Shown one piece after another: positions 18,417-26,780 of a stretch of 64,000 nt of DNA. Origin of the DNA: Balneolaceae bacterium. GTDB lineage: Bacteria; Bacteroidota; Rhodothermia; Balneolales; Balneolaceae. The stretch is taken from positions 1 to 64,000 of the forward strand of contig JAEPQE010000005.1 in assembly GCA_017640665.1 (NCBI GenBank), given 5' to 3'. Position numbers and translations under genes: made by a program. How positions within the stretch are numbered: the stretch's first letter is position 1; each line of letters starts with the position of its first letter. The notes under the pieces were generated by a model that saw nothing but the letters and a program-made list of their open reading frames with translations, was not told where the DNA came from and did not search any database.

Positions 18417-19124
18417 ATGGAACTATGGACTGCACTATTTTTAGGCTTTGCCGGCAGTTTCCATTGTGTTGGGATGTGCGGTCCCATTGCGATGTCTATT
18501 CCAAGATCGAGTTCCCGATTTTTTATACTTACAGGTCATGCACTTATATACAATTCCGGTCGGATTTTAATTTATGGATTACTGGGTCTGTTGTTTGGAT
18601 TGTTAGGAACCCAAATTACGATCGCAGGTTTTCAGGGATGGATTTCTATCGTGCTTGGGGTAGCAATTGTAGCAGCTGTACTTATGAACCGGTTTTATAA
18701 AAACCACACAAAACCCATCCCCTTCGAAAAGTTCACTCAAAAAATTTCAACATACTACGGGTATTTATTGAGGAAAGAATCTTTGCCAGCTCTTTTCGGT
18801 ATGGGCATTTTGAATGGTCTTCTGCCCTGTGCTTTTGTATACTCAGGATTGGCTGTAGCTGTATTAACTGAATCTCCTTCTCATAGTATGATGTACCTGG
18901 CTCTTTTCGGTCTCGGAACTTTCCCCGCAATGTATTTTATGTATTTAGCTCCCTCTATTCTCTCACTTGACCTTCGAAATTCGATCCGAAAACTTGTACC
19001 CTATCTGGCTTTTTCTTTAGGCCTCTTTCTCATCGTTCGCGGGATTGCTCTTCAGGATTTATACCTCCCCAGAATCATAGCCGAAAGCGTTGAGAGCGTT
19101 TGTGTATTTCCAGGAACTAACTAG
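18417..19124 (+). CDS. Sulfite exporter TauE/SafE-like membrane protein
   Basis: A 235-residue integral membrane protein with about six helices. The N-terminal helix holds FHCVGMCGPIAMS, whose C-x3-C pair in a membrane helix is typical of the DsbD-like/SafE group found in cbb3 oxidase loci of Bacteroidota; GILNGLLPCAFVYSGLA is the matching second half motif with a proline-cysteine. These proteins are thought to move copper or reducing power for oxidase assembly. As the last gene of the cco operon it overlaps the convergent oxidoreductase gene by four bases; no terminator is visible. Confidence 0.85.
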   Translation: MELWTALFLGFAGSFHCVGMCGPIAMSIPRSSSRFFILTGHALIYNSGRILIYGLLGLLFGLLGTQITIAGFQGWISIVLGVAIVAAVLMNRFYKNHTKPIPFEKFTQKISTYYGYLLRKESLPALFGMGILNGLLPCAFVYSGLAVAVLTESPSHSMMYLALFGLGTFPAMYFMYLAPSILSLDLRNSIRKLVPYLAFSLGLFLIVRGIALQDLYLPRIIAESVESVCVFPGTN

Positions 19125-20311
19125 AAAGAGTACTCATCCTTCCATTCTACAACGCTGTTAGTATCCATTGCTTCGATAGCCATGCTTACCAAAATGGAAA
19201 CATTAGCTCCGGTTCTCACATTCGAATCCGGTTCTTCTTCATTATTGATGAAGTCTTTAAAATCAATCAACGCTTGTTTTGAGGCATCTATATCATCTGC
19301 CACGGTGATTGGCGCTCCTTCACCCCGCGACCATGCTTCTGAAGTAGCTCCTGAAACTCCATCAACAAGTCCTGTAGCACGAGCTTCATCAAGATTTTCA
19401 AGATATATTTTAGCGCCTCCGAAATTGATTACCATAGTTCCTTTCATCCCCTGCACCTTAATCTGGTAACGCTCATAGGAATTTGTTGTAAGACTCGTGA
19501 ATTTCGTGTTTAAACCATTTGGGTATTGCATCATAATATGCACATTGTCATAGGTTTCACGACCATCTTTCCAGTAATCAATCCCTCCAAATCCCGATAC
19601 TTTTGTTGGGGTTGTTCCTGCTACCCAGTTACAAAAATCAATTTGATGAGAACAGAGTTCTGCCGCTAACCCACCTGAATACTCACGGTACATTCTCCAG
19701 TTAATCATCCGTTCCCACTTCGGGTCTGGTACAGGTCTTCTCCAATCTCCGTTTCGGTTCCACTGGCATTCAATAGATTCAATATGACCTAAATATCCGC
19801 TATTTATAATTTCTACAGCTCGATGGTATAGCCTGCTACTGTGATATTGATGCCCAACCTGGAAGGTTTGGTTATAATTATCAATCCGTTTCACAAGATC
19901 AATGGCAGGTTGAATTCCCTTGATCATTGTTTTCTCGCAGTATATATGTTTGCCGGATTCTATCACATCCTCCAATACATCATTGTGAAGCGCATAAGGA
20001 ACCGCAATTATTATTGCATCGATATTTTTATCGTCCAAAATTCTCCGGTAGTCTTCGTACCCTTTCGCGCCGTTTGTTGCTTTATCAACGCAATCCTTTA
20101 ATCGAAAAGGAATGATATCAGAGCAGGCTGTTACTTCCACGCCATCAATTTCTTTCATCAAATAAGAAAGCCCGGTTCCACGGTCTCCGGTTCCAATCAC
20201 ACCAACACTTATATCGTTAAATTCTTTAGACCTGTATACTCCTGCAAACCCTGATGTGAGTGCCGCAGCTCCTACTAAACCAGTACTTTTGATAAAGTCT
20301 TTCCTTTTCAT
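19121..20311 (-). CDS. Exported Gfo/Idh/MocA-family oxidoreductase
   Basis: A 396-residue NAD(P)-dependent oxidoreductase. Residues 1-25 (KRKDFIKSTGLVGAAALTSG) resemble a Tat signal, but the motif has KRK instead of two arginines. The Rossmann motif is VGVIGTGDRGTG (about residue 37); YCEKTMIKG carries the conserved EK. The C-terminal domain includes ELCSHQIDFCNWVAG with a likely catalytic His/Asp. Such exported enzymes act on sugars or 3-keto-glycosides. It follows the next family member by four bases, so the two are co-transcribed. Confidence 0.9.
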   Translation of the reverse strand: MKRKDFIKSTGLVGAAALTSGFAGVYRSKEFNDISVGVIGTGDRGTGLSYLMKEIDGVEVTACSDIIPFRLKDCVDKATNGAKGYEDYRRILDDKNIDAIIIAVPYALHNDVLEDVIESGKHIYCEKTMIKGIQPAIDLVKRIDNYNQTFQVGHQYHSSRLYHRAVEIINSGYLGHIESIECQWNRNGDWRRPVPDPKWERMINWRMYREYSGGLAAELCSHQIDFCNWVAGTTPTKVSGFGGIDYWKDGRETYDNVHIMMQYPNGLNTKFTSLTTNSYERYQIKVQGMKGTMVINFGGAKIYLENLDEARATGLVDGVSGATSEAWSRGEGAPITVADDIDASKQALIDFKDFINNEEEPDSNVRTGANVSILVSMAIEAMDTNSVVEWKDEYSF

Positions 20312-20315
20312 CTCT

Positions 20316-21647
20316 TTAAACTATTGGTTCCCATCCTTCCTCATATTCGCGTTTCCAGTGCTTCATAGCTTCCGGATTATTAAGAATCTTCCCTGTCTCA
20401 GGGTCGATTTGGAGGCTCCCTCCGGTTTCCTGAGCTATATTCCCATAATGGCACAGCATGGTTGAAATACTTGCATCATTAATTGGTGCGCGTAGTTCTT
20501 CGCCAACTCTTATTGCATTCGCAAAATTGATCATATGGTTTACTGTTAACGCATCGAAACCTCTGGTATCAGCGGTACTCGCTGCACCTCCTCCTTGGGG
20601 TTCCACTTCTTCTTTGATGAGTTTACCTCCCAGATCGTATAACAGATACCCATTCCGATCTAATAAAATGGATCCTCTAGTACCATGAATTAACGACCCT
20701 CTTCCGCGCCCCATAATTGGGAATCCGTTACAGCTTTTCCCTTCCCAGGAAATCATTTTTCCTTTATCGTACTCAAAGTTTACGTTTTGGGTATCATAAT
20801 ATTCCCAATCGTCATCAAAATGAAAGCGACCTCCTGCAGAAGTAACTTTGCTCGGTAAATCTACGCCCAGGGCCCACCGACAAATATCAATCTCATGGGT
20901 TCCGTTGTTGTGAATTTCTCCTGTCCCCCAGCTCTTGAACCAATGCCAGTTATATGGATGTACATTATCCCGATAGTCCTCTCTTGGAGCAGGTCCCTGC
21001 CATAACTCCCAATCCAGACTGGATGGAACATTCACAATTTTGCCATTCCCAATAGAACCTCTTTGATTCGAGTACCACGCTTTACCGTAGTATACCTCTC
21101 CTATAATTCCGCCTCTTATCTCATTGACTGCTAATGTTGAGGTAACTGAGGATCTCTGCTGATTTCCCATTTGGCAAAGCATTCCGGTTTTCTTTTGTAC
21201 CTCTACCAGTAAGTCATTTTCATACGGATTATGACTGCAGGGCTTTTCTATAAATACATGCTTACCAGCCTGCATAGCCATAATTGCCATTGGAGCGTGC
21301 CAGTGTTCCGGGGTAGCGATAGTTATTACATCTACATCATCTTTCTCCAGCAATTTCCTGAAATCTTTTTCAACCTTAGGAACATAGCCTGTCATTTGCT
21401 GCGACCAGGTTTTGTGCTCATCAATAATCTCATCATCCACATCGCACATCCATGTAACTCTTGCATTCTCTAGTCTCGCTACAGCTTCGGCGTGGGCTTT
21501 CCCCCTACTCCGTACTCCCACCACAGCAAAATTTATCTGCTCATTTGGTTTTCCTTTAAGGATTGTCGGGAAACCTAACGCAAGAGCTCCTCCAATCCCG
21601 GCTGTAGTAGTTTTTTTAATGAAGGTTCTTCGATCGAGATTTTTCAT
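20316..21647 (-). CDS. Tat-exported Gfo/Idh/MocA-family oxidoreductase
   Basis: A 443-residue relative of the downstream gene with a clear Tat signal (DRRTFIKKTTTAGIGGALAL). The nucleotide-binding region starts INFAVVGVRSRGKAHAEA, and HVFIEKPCSHNPYE has the conserved EKP motif. HEIDICRWALGVDLP matches the sugar-binding half. Two members side by side with a DUF1080 protein resemble loci for oxidation and cleavage of glycosides through 3-keto intermediates. The substrate is not evident. It lies 102 bases after the DUF1080 gene, with a fragment of dispersed repeat in the gap. Confidence 0.92.
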   Translation of the reverse strand: MKNLDRRTFIKKTTTAGIGGALALGFPTILKGKPNEQINFAVVGVRSRGKAHAEAVARLENARVTWMCDVDDEIIDEHKTWSQQMTGYVPKVEKDFRKLLEKDDVDVITIATPEHWHAPMAIMAMQAGKHVFIEKPCSHNPYENDLLVEVQKKTGMLCQMGNQQRSSVTSTLAVNEIRGGIIGEVYYGKAWYSNQRGSIGNGKIVNVPSSLDWELWQGPAPREDYRDNVHPYNWHWFKSWGTGEIHNNGTHEIDICRWALGVDLPSKVTSAGGRFHFDDDWEYYDTQNVNFEYDKGKMISWEGKSCNGFPIMGRGRGSLIHGTRGSILLDRNGYLLYDLGGKLIKEEVEPQGGGAASTADTRGFDALTVNHMINFANAIRVGEELRAPINDASISTMLCHYGNIAQETGGSLQIDPETGKILNNPEAMKHWKREYEEGWEPIV

Positions 21648-21673
21648 ATTTCTGAATCTTGGTAATGTTAGTT

Positions 21674-21709
21674 GTCATTCTGAGGCTACTTCCTAAGAAT
21701 CTGCATAAA
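21674..21709. repeat. Half copy of a GTCATTCTGAG-type dispersed repeat
   Basis: GTCATTCTGAGGCTACTTCC followed by AGAATCTGCATAAA resembles one half of the element at 57255-57332 (GTCATTTTGAG...GAGAAATCT). Only one arm is seen. Confidence 0.4.
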
Positions 21710-21749
21710 TTGATTATTTTACAGTTTCTTCACTTTCATCAGGATGATT

Positions 21750-23111
21750 CTAAGAGTCTAATCGTTTAATAAAAATATTCCGGAAGTGTACTTCATTTCC
21801 ATGATCCTGAAGCAGGATATTTCCTTCTTCCCACGTACCAAAGCCCGGCCAAACTTCATATTTACTTTCATTCACAAGTTGCTGGAATTCAGGGGTATTC
21901 CGATCATATTCGAGTACTTTTCTACCATTAAGCCAGTGTTCTACATGATCTCCCCTGGAAATAATCCTGGCATGATTCCATTCGCCAACCGGATGGATGG
22001 GTTTATCTTCCGCCTTAATCAAATCATACAAAGAAGCGACCGTTCGGCTACCCGGTTGTGCTCCCAGTTTGGCATCCGGATGCAGGTCATCATCCAAAAT
22101 CTGATACTCCAGACCAATGGAAGAACCTTCGCCTTTATTCAGATCCGCATCCACAAAATATTTAATCCCGCTGTTAGCGCCGGAAGTTACCTTAAAATCT
22201 ACCCATAGTTCGAAATCGCTAAACAATTCACGAGTTACGATATCTCCCGCTGCAGCAGATTCGGATCCACCCGACTCGTGAATGGTTACCAGTCCATTTT
22301 CAACATCCCAACCGATACCTTTTTCAGAATAAGGAAATTCTGCAGAGCGGGCACCTCGCCATTTATCCATACTGGTTCCATCGTAGAGCAGTTCCCACCC
22401 CCAGTCTTCCTGGCTGTGCGTTAGTTTATTGTACATATCTTTAGCCGGAAGTGGAGTCTCCATGGCATATTTTCTAAGGTTTTCAGTAATAAGTCTGATG
22501 TTTCTCCACTGAATATCAATTCCAATTGCATCATCTGAATAGATTTCATGGACCTGAAGTGCAATGAATCCTTCAGCTGTGCGATCATCAATTAAATGCG
22601 AAACGGGTATTCCATTCACCCAGGTTCTGATTGTATCGCCAATCGCTTCAACCCGAAATTTATTCCATTCTAAATGTTTGTATGCAGCCTGCGCTTCAGG
22701 CATATCTATGAGTGGATGTAACCAACCTCGTCGGGCTTCATCATAAATTCCGCCTGTCCAGGCTCGTTCGGAAGGATCAATCTCAACTTGATAGCCATGG
22801 GTCCTACCATCTTGAAATTCAGGAATACTATTACTTCGTATTTGAACTCCTGAATTAGTTTCGGCAGACAGTTTTACTTCATATTCGAGGATAAAATCTG
22901 AATACGTCTGATCGGTTCTTAGAAAGGAATTGGGAGTGTTTGGAACTGTGATTCCAACAATAGCTCCATCGGTTACAGAATATTCAGCTACCCCCCCTAT
23001 TTGTGTCCATCCGTTTAATGTTTTTCCATCAAAAAGTAGTTGCCAGGGTTCTTGTTCTGCCTGACAAGTAATTAAAAAAAAGCTTAGTAAAAGTAGAGTG
23101 GTGAGTTTCAT
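21750..23111 (-). CDS. Lipoprotein with two DUF1080 (3-keto-disaccharide hydrolase) domains
   Basis: A 453-residue lipoprotein (signal ending LITC, Cys16). It has two copies of the DUF1080 concanavalin-like domain: the first starts WQLLFDGKTLNGWTQIGG (residue 23) and ends near 208; the second starts WELLYDGTSMDKWRG (about 239) and runs to the end. Both have the core 'SGVQIRS'/'SGIKYFVD' strand and the NxWNhhri-like 'WNKFRVEAIGDTIRTWVNG' and 'WNHARIISRGDHVEHWLNG'. DUF1080 proteins include 3-keto-glycoside hydrolases, which fits the two downstream oxidoreductases. It is the promoter-proximal gene of that minus-strand group. Confidence 0.92.
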   Translation of the reverse strand: MKLTTLLLLSFFLITCQAEQEPWQLLFDGKTLNGWTQIGGVAEYSVTDGAIVGITVPNTPNSFLRTDQTYSDFILEYEVKLSAETNSGVQIRSNSIPEFQDGRTHGYQVEIDPSERAWTGGIYDEARRGWLHPLIDMPEAQAAYKHLEWNKFRVEAIGDTIRTWVNGIPVSHLIDDRTAEGFIALQVHEIYSDDAIGIDIQWRNIRLITENLRKYAMETPLPAKDMYNKLTHSQEDWGWELLYDGTSMDKWRGARSAEFPYSEKGIGWDVENGLVTIHESGGSESAAAGDIVTRELFSDFELWVDFKVTSGANSGIKYFVDADLNKGEGSSIGLEYQILDDDLHPDAKLGAQPGSRTVASLYDLIKAEDKPIHPVGEWNHARIISRGDHVEHWLNGRKVLEYDRNTPEFQQLVNESKYEVWPGFGTWEEGNILLQDHGNEVHFRNIFIKRLDS

Positions 23112-23248
23112 TTGGAAGCGATTTTAGGATTCTACGGGAATATAGTTAATGCTCCCAATAGGGCAAATTTTGGGAAAATTTATCATATGTAATTTGAGAT
23201 AACGAAGATTGTTTTCCTTGAGGGAGACTGAAATCACACTTATGGAAT

Positions 23249-23272
23249 TTCTCCCGAAGGGATGTCTTCAGC
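23249..23272. repeat. Second short dispersed repeat, copy 2
   Basis: TTCTCCCGAAGGGATGTC followed by TTCAGC matches 17886-17910 in most positions. The same gap (23112-23373) also has a CCCTCC/GGAGGG hairpin near 23350 and no recognisable gene. Confidence 0.4.
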
Positions 23273-23373
23273 AAAAGGGAGGACCGTAGTGCCTAAAAGC
23301 TTTAAATCCTCACTGTCCCTTTCCCAGCGCCAAAATAAGTTTTGGTTCTGCCCCTCCCCCAAGGAGGGACATT

Positions 23374-23931
23374 TTACTCTAATAGCTTACTGAAATTACT
23401 TTCAGATACAAGTTTGGGCCTTCTTTTTGAACTTTTTCCACTTGCACTAATTAACAGTGAATACAGTTCTTCAAGTATTGTTTCGTCATAATTAAATCGT
23501 TTGGAAATTATGTACACTTCTTTCGCGCCACAATGTTCTGCAGAATCTCTTATCGCCCTGCGTTCTATTTCAGTAATCCCCCCTTCAGGCTCGTAATCTA
23601 AATTCATAATGAAAATAGCAGTCGTTACATACCACTTATCTGTAAGCTTTCTCAAAACTGCTCTCAGGGTCATTTCAAAGACTTCAAAATCTGAAATAAT
23701 AACACCTCTTGGATGATTTAAAGGGTCTATTTTTTTAGAAAATTCCTCCTGCATCCAACCATTTGTATCTACACTGGAACTTATTACCTGAATACTTTTT
23801 ACTCTGTAGTCATCACTGATTCCAACATCTGTTTTGGTCTTTAACCAGTTTCCATTCTCAAAGCATTTTACGTAGAGTGTTCCACGTCCTATTTGAACAA
23901 AAAAAGATCTATTTAAAGACTTAAAATACAT
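23374..23931 (-). CDS. Half-length MreB-like protein
   Basis: A 185-residue protein that looks like only the first half of MreB (normally ~340 residues). The section SDFEVFEMTLRAVLRKL aligns by eye with MreB 'ADFxVTEKMLxxFIxKv', and GGITEIERRAIRDSAEHCGA, then KEVYIISK, aligns with 'GxTxVERRAIRESAxxAGAREVxLIEE'. The N-terminal nucleotide loop 'DLGTANT' is replaced by VQIGRGTLY. The chain ends before the second phosphate motif (DIGGGTTE) and the adenosine motif, so it should not bind or hydrolyse ATP like MreB. It overlaps the HAD gene by 11 bases and is translated with it. Not obviously a pseudogene because the frame is intact with its own end. Confidence 0.75.
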   Translation of the reverse strand: MYFKSLNRSFFVQIGRGTLYVKCFENGNWLKTKTDVGISDDYRVKSIQVISSSVDTNGWMQEEFSKKIDPLNHPRGVIISDFEVFEMTLRAVLRKLTDKWYVTTAIFIMNLDYEPEGGITEIERRAIRDSAEHCGAKEVYIISKRFNYDETILEELYSLLISASGKSSKRRPKLVSESNFSKLLE

Positions 23932-24634
23932 CTCGTACTCCTAAAGCTTCTTTCAGCACCTCAAAATCATCGAAGCATAAATCAGGTAAAGTTGCTTCAA
24001 ATTCGTTGGGGTTAGATATATACCAGGCGACTTTCCACCCTGCTTTAAGTCCGCCTTTTACATCAGATGTGATCGAATCTCCTACATAGAGTATTTTATC
24101 TCTCGGAACTCCGGCTATTTCTGTAGAATGATCGAATATTTTTTGATGGGGTTTCATTACCCCCACTTCTTCTGAGATGACAATCTGGCTGGTTGTTTCT
24201 TTAAAACCAAACTGTTCAATTTTCATCCATTGAGTTTCTGCAAAACCGTTCGTTATAATTCCTGTTCGATATTTCGAAGCAATGGCATCATACGCTTCTT
24301 TGGCACCATCAATCCATTCCCAGTGATTGCGGTAATAGCTCATATATACTCTCCCGGCCTCTTCATATAAATCCGGATCGATATCAAGTTGTATGAAGGT
24401 CTCTTCAAACCTGCGCCTATGTAGAATGTGCCGATCGATTTCACCTCTGCCATATTCTTCCCACAATCCTTTATTGATGTGATGGTAGGTATCAATAAGG
24501 CTCTTCAGAGAAATGGAGTTAAAAACATCGAAATGCTGATGAACATCTGCCAATCCGTTTTGTTCTGCCTTTTTGTGATTAAGAAGGGTGTCATCTAAGT
24601 CAAAATAAATGAATTCGGGATTGAGAACTGACAA
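23921..24634 (-). CDS. YjjG-family HAD nucleotidase/phosphatase
   Basis: A 237-residue HAD hydrolase. Motif I is FDLDDTLLNH (residues 10-19), motif II is GIITNGFAET (Thr/Asn, about 107), the Lys is in VGVMKPHQKIF and motif IV is ILYVGDSITSDVKGG. The cap domain and spacing match the YjjG group, which removes phosphate from non-canonical pyrimidine nucleotides. Its start is 93 bases from the divergent lemA gene. The downstream half-MreB gene overlaps its end by 11 bases. Confidence 0.9.
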   Translation of the reverse strand: MSVLNPEFIYFDLDDTLLNHKKAEQNGLADVHQHFDVFNSISLKSLIDTYHHINKGLWEEYGRGEIDRHILHRRRFEETFIQLDIDPDLYEEAGRVYMSYYRNHWEWIDGAKEAYDAIASKYRTGIITNGFAETQWMKIEQFGFKETTSQIVISEEVGVMKPHQKIFDHSTEIAGVPRDKILYVGDSITSDVKGGLKAGWKVAWYISNPNEFEATLPDLCFDDFEVLKEALGVRDVF

Positions 24635-24727
24635 TGGAACGGTTTTTGATTATTGTTAGAACAGATTGAACATAAATCAATTCGGCTCGTATTACGGGCG
24701 CAAAGTTAATCAACTAAATACAAAAAC

Positions 24728-25318
24728 ATGAAGGGAAAAGTTATAATCGGAATTGTGGTAGTTATTCTTATCGCCTTTTTTGGTATAAGCGTAAATAACA
24801 ACCTCGTTGAAAGAGAGGAAAGCGTGGAAAGCGCTTGGGCACAAGTTGAGAATCAGTATCAACGCAGGGCAGATTTAATACCTAACCTGGTAAACACCGT
24901 TCGTGGTGCGGCTGACTTCGAACAGGAAACCTTAACTTCAGTAATTGAAGCAAGAAGTCAGGCTACTTCTGTTAACATAAGTTCAGATGATTTGAATGAC
25001 CCGGCCAAGCTTCAGCAATTCCAGCAAGCTCAGGCTCAATTAAGTGGTGCTTTATCAAGGTTATTAGTTACGGTAGAGCGTTATCCTGAATTGAAAGCGA
25101 ATTCCAACTTCAGAGATCTTCAGTCTCAGCTGGAAGGAACAGAAAACCGTATTTCTACAGAAAGAAAACGATTCAATGACGCTGCTCAATCATATAATAC
25201 TTCGATAAGGAAGTTTCCTACAAGTATTTTTGCTTCAATTGGCGGTTTTGATCGAAAAGCTTATTTCGAGGCAGATCAAGGCGCTGAGCAGGCTCCTGCG
25301 GTAGATTTTAGTAATTAA
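24728..25318 (+). CDS. lemA: LemA family protein
   Basis: A 196-residue membrane-anchored protein with one N-terminal helix (about residues 4-22, IIGIVVVILIAFFGI) and a long helical bundle. The family signature is visible in ESVESAWAQVENQYQRRADL followed by IPNLVNTV, and in the C-terminal FNDAAQSYNTSIRKFPTSIF. The function of LemA is unclear; it is usually next to TPM-domain proteins, as here. It is the first gene of a three-gene plus-strand group. Confidence 0.95.
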   Translation: MKGKVIIGIVVVILIAFFGISVNNNLVEREESVESAWAQVENQYQRRADLIPNLVNTVRGAADFEQETLTSVIEARSQATSVNISSDDLNDPAKLQQFQQAQAQLSGALSRLLVTVERYPELKANSNFRDLQSQLEGTENRISTERKRFNDAAQSYNTSIRKFPTSIFASIGGFDRKAYFEADQGAEQAPAVDFSN

Positions 25319-25339
25319 TTTAAATGACAAAAGCCTAAA

Positions 25340-25360
25340 GACCACCGACCTACGGTGGTC
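25340..25360. repeat. Hairpin between lemA and the first TPM gene
   Basis: GACCACCG and CGGTGGTC form a perfect 8-bp stem with a five-base loop. There is no T-run, so it is not a terminator; it looks like an intergenic palindromic unit that could protect or process the lemA transcript. Confidence 0.5.
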
Positions 25361-25388
25361 GATAGTCTGCCGTCCATCGTCCCACTCC

Positions 25389-25835
25389 ATGGCTAAATTT
25401 TTATCAAAAGAAGAAGAAAAAACTATTATCTCGGCTATTAAAGAAGCAGAATTAAATACTTCAGGAGAGGTCCGGGTACATATCGAACCAAGATGTAAAG
25501 CTGATGATCCGGTTACAAGAGCTAAAGAAGTGTTTTCAGAATTAGGAATGCATGAAACTGAACTCCATAATGGAGTAATCATTTATGTAGCAACTAAAGA
25601 TCATAAGATGGCTGTTTGGGGAGATAAAGGAATTCACGAAAAAATAGGCCAGGCTTTTTGGGAAGATGAGATTGCTTTGATGAAAAAGTATTTCCAGGCA
25701 GACGATTACGAAAGTGGGTTAAGAGATGCAATTCTGATGGTTGGTGATAAATTGAAGGAGTTTTTCCCTTATCAAAGGGATGATATTAATGAGTTGGATG
25801 ACGAGATTAGTTACGGGGGAAAGGAAGATGAATAA
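25389..25835 (+). CDS. TPM-domain protein (cytoplasmic type)
   Basis: A 148-residue protein with a single TPM domain and no signal peptide. The pattern FLSKEEEKTIISAIKEAELN (start), TSGEVRVHIEP, HNGVIIYVATKDHKMAVWGD and the helix LRDAILMVGDKLKEFFP is that of the short TPM proteins that follow LemA in many Bacteroidota. Its biochemical role is unknown. The stop (25833-25835) lies inside the start of the next gene, so the two TPM genes are coupled. Confidence 0.9.
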   Translation: MAKFLSKEEEKTIISAIKEAELNTSGEVRVHIEPRCKADDPVTRAKEVFSELGMHETELHNGVIIYVATKDHKMAVWGDKGIHEKIGQAFWEDEIALMKKYFQADDYESGLRDAILMVGDKLKEFFPYQRDDINELDDEISYGGKEDE

Positions 25836-26775
25836 TTATCCGGTTAAAGTCTTTGCGAAGAATCCGGCGAAGCAGATTTTGAAGCAATCTCAACGTTTCA
25901 ACTTAGAACAAAGAGATTGCTTCGTCGAAGAAATAGAACCTGCTGGTGTTAAAACCAGACTCATCGCAAAGACAGTTACTTTTATTCTTCTACTACTTGT
26001 CTCCTTTTCTTCAGTCTTTGCCCAAAATTTTGATTTTCTACCTGATCGACCAACAGGTATGGTGAATGACTATGCCGATATGCTTACAACAAGTGAGGAA
26101 CAACAGCTGGAACGTAAACTCATCAATTACAGAGATACTACTACAAATGTAATTGCCATTGCTACTTTGGAAAGCCTTGAAGGTAATTCTGTTGAAGAAG
26201 TTGGAACTGAACTATTCAACAATTGGAGGATGTGGGAAGGTGACAGATACAATGGTGTTTTAATACTTATTTCTGAAAGTGATCGTGCTATTCGAATTGA
26301 AGTAGGTTATGGGCTTGAAGGAGCAATACCAGATGTTATGGCTAACCGAATCATCAACGAAATCATTACTCCGAGTTTCCGAAATCAAGATGTATTCGGG
26401 GGGCTTGATCGTGCTACCAGTGCAATGATCCAGCTTGCTTCGGGAGAGTTTGAAGGCACACCTGAAGGATTAAGCAGAAGCAACGGAGATGGAGGTATTC
26501 CAATAGATGTCATCATTATTATTGTAGTGATTATTATTTTTATCATCTCCAAAGGAGGCAGAGGTGGTCGTGGAAATCGAAGAAGAACTTTCGGTCCGGA
26601 AGATGTGGTAGAAGCTTTATTCTGGAGCCAGGTTTTTGGTGGGGGAAGAAGTCGCGGAAGCGGAAGCTCTTGGGGAAGCGGTGGATTCGGTTCCGGTGGC
26701 GGAGGCGGTTTCGGTGGATTCTCCGGCGGTGGCGGTTTTGGTTCCGGTGGCGGTGGTGCGAGTGGGGGCTGGTAA
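25828..26775 (+). CDS. Membrane TPM-domain protein with glycine-rich tail
   Basis: A 315-residue YgcG-like TPM protein from the ATG at 25828 (the longer frame from 25780 overlaps the previous gene). The signal peptide is unusually late: the hydrophobic core VTFILLLLVSFSSVFAQ lies at residues 50-66. The TPM domain follows (VNDYADMLTTSEEQQLERKL, YNGVLILISESDRAIRIEVG), then a helix of Ile/Val (about residues 224-237) and a Gly/Ser-rich tail ending GGASGGW. Residues 8-49 are encoded by a dispersed repeat, so the native protein probably began with MNNYPVK directly before the hydrophobic core. Confidence 0.9.
   Translation: MNNYPVKVFAKNPAKQILKQSQRFNLEQRDCFVEEIEPAGVKTRLIAKTVTFILLLLVSFSSVFAQNFDFLPDRPTGMVNDYADMLTTSEEQQLERKLINYRDTTTNVIAIATLESLEGNSVEEVGTELFNNWRMWEGDRYNGVLILISESDRAIRIEVGYGLEGAIPDVMANRIINEIITPSFRNQDVFGGLDRATSAMIQLASGEFEGTPEGLSRSNGDGGIPIDVIIIIVVIIIFIISKGGRGGRGNRRRTFGPEDVVEALFWSQVFGGGRSRGSGSSWGSGGFGSGGGGGFGGFSGGGGFGSGGGGASGGW
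25849..25973. repeat. Inverted-repeat element inserted inside a signal-peptide coding region
   Basis: The outer ends GTCTTTGCGA (25849-25858) and TCGCAAAGAC (25964-25973) are exact inverted copies; inner arms GAAGCAATCTC (25881-25891) and GAGATTGCTTC (25913-25923) are also exact. Elements of this kind (GTCATTGCGA...GCAATCTC) are common between genes of Bacteroidota. Here the element is in frame within the 5' part of the TPM gene. Confidence 0.8.
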
Positions 26776-26780
26776 GTTGC

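Noticed and set aside
21786-22208. 140-residue plus-strand frame
   Set aside because: Antisense to the DUF1080 gene.
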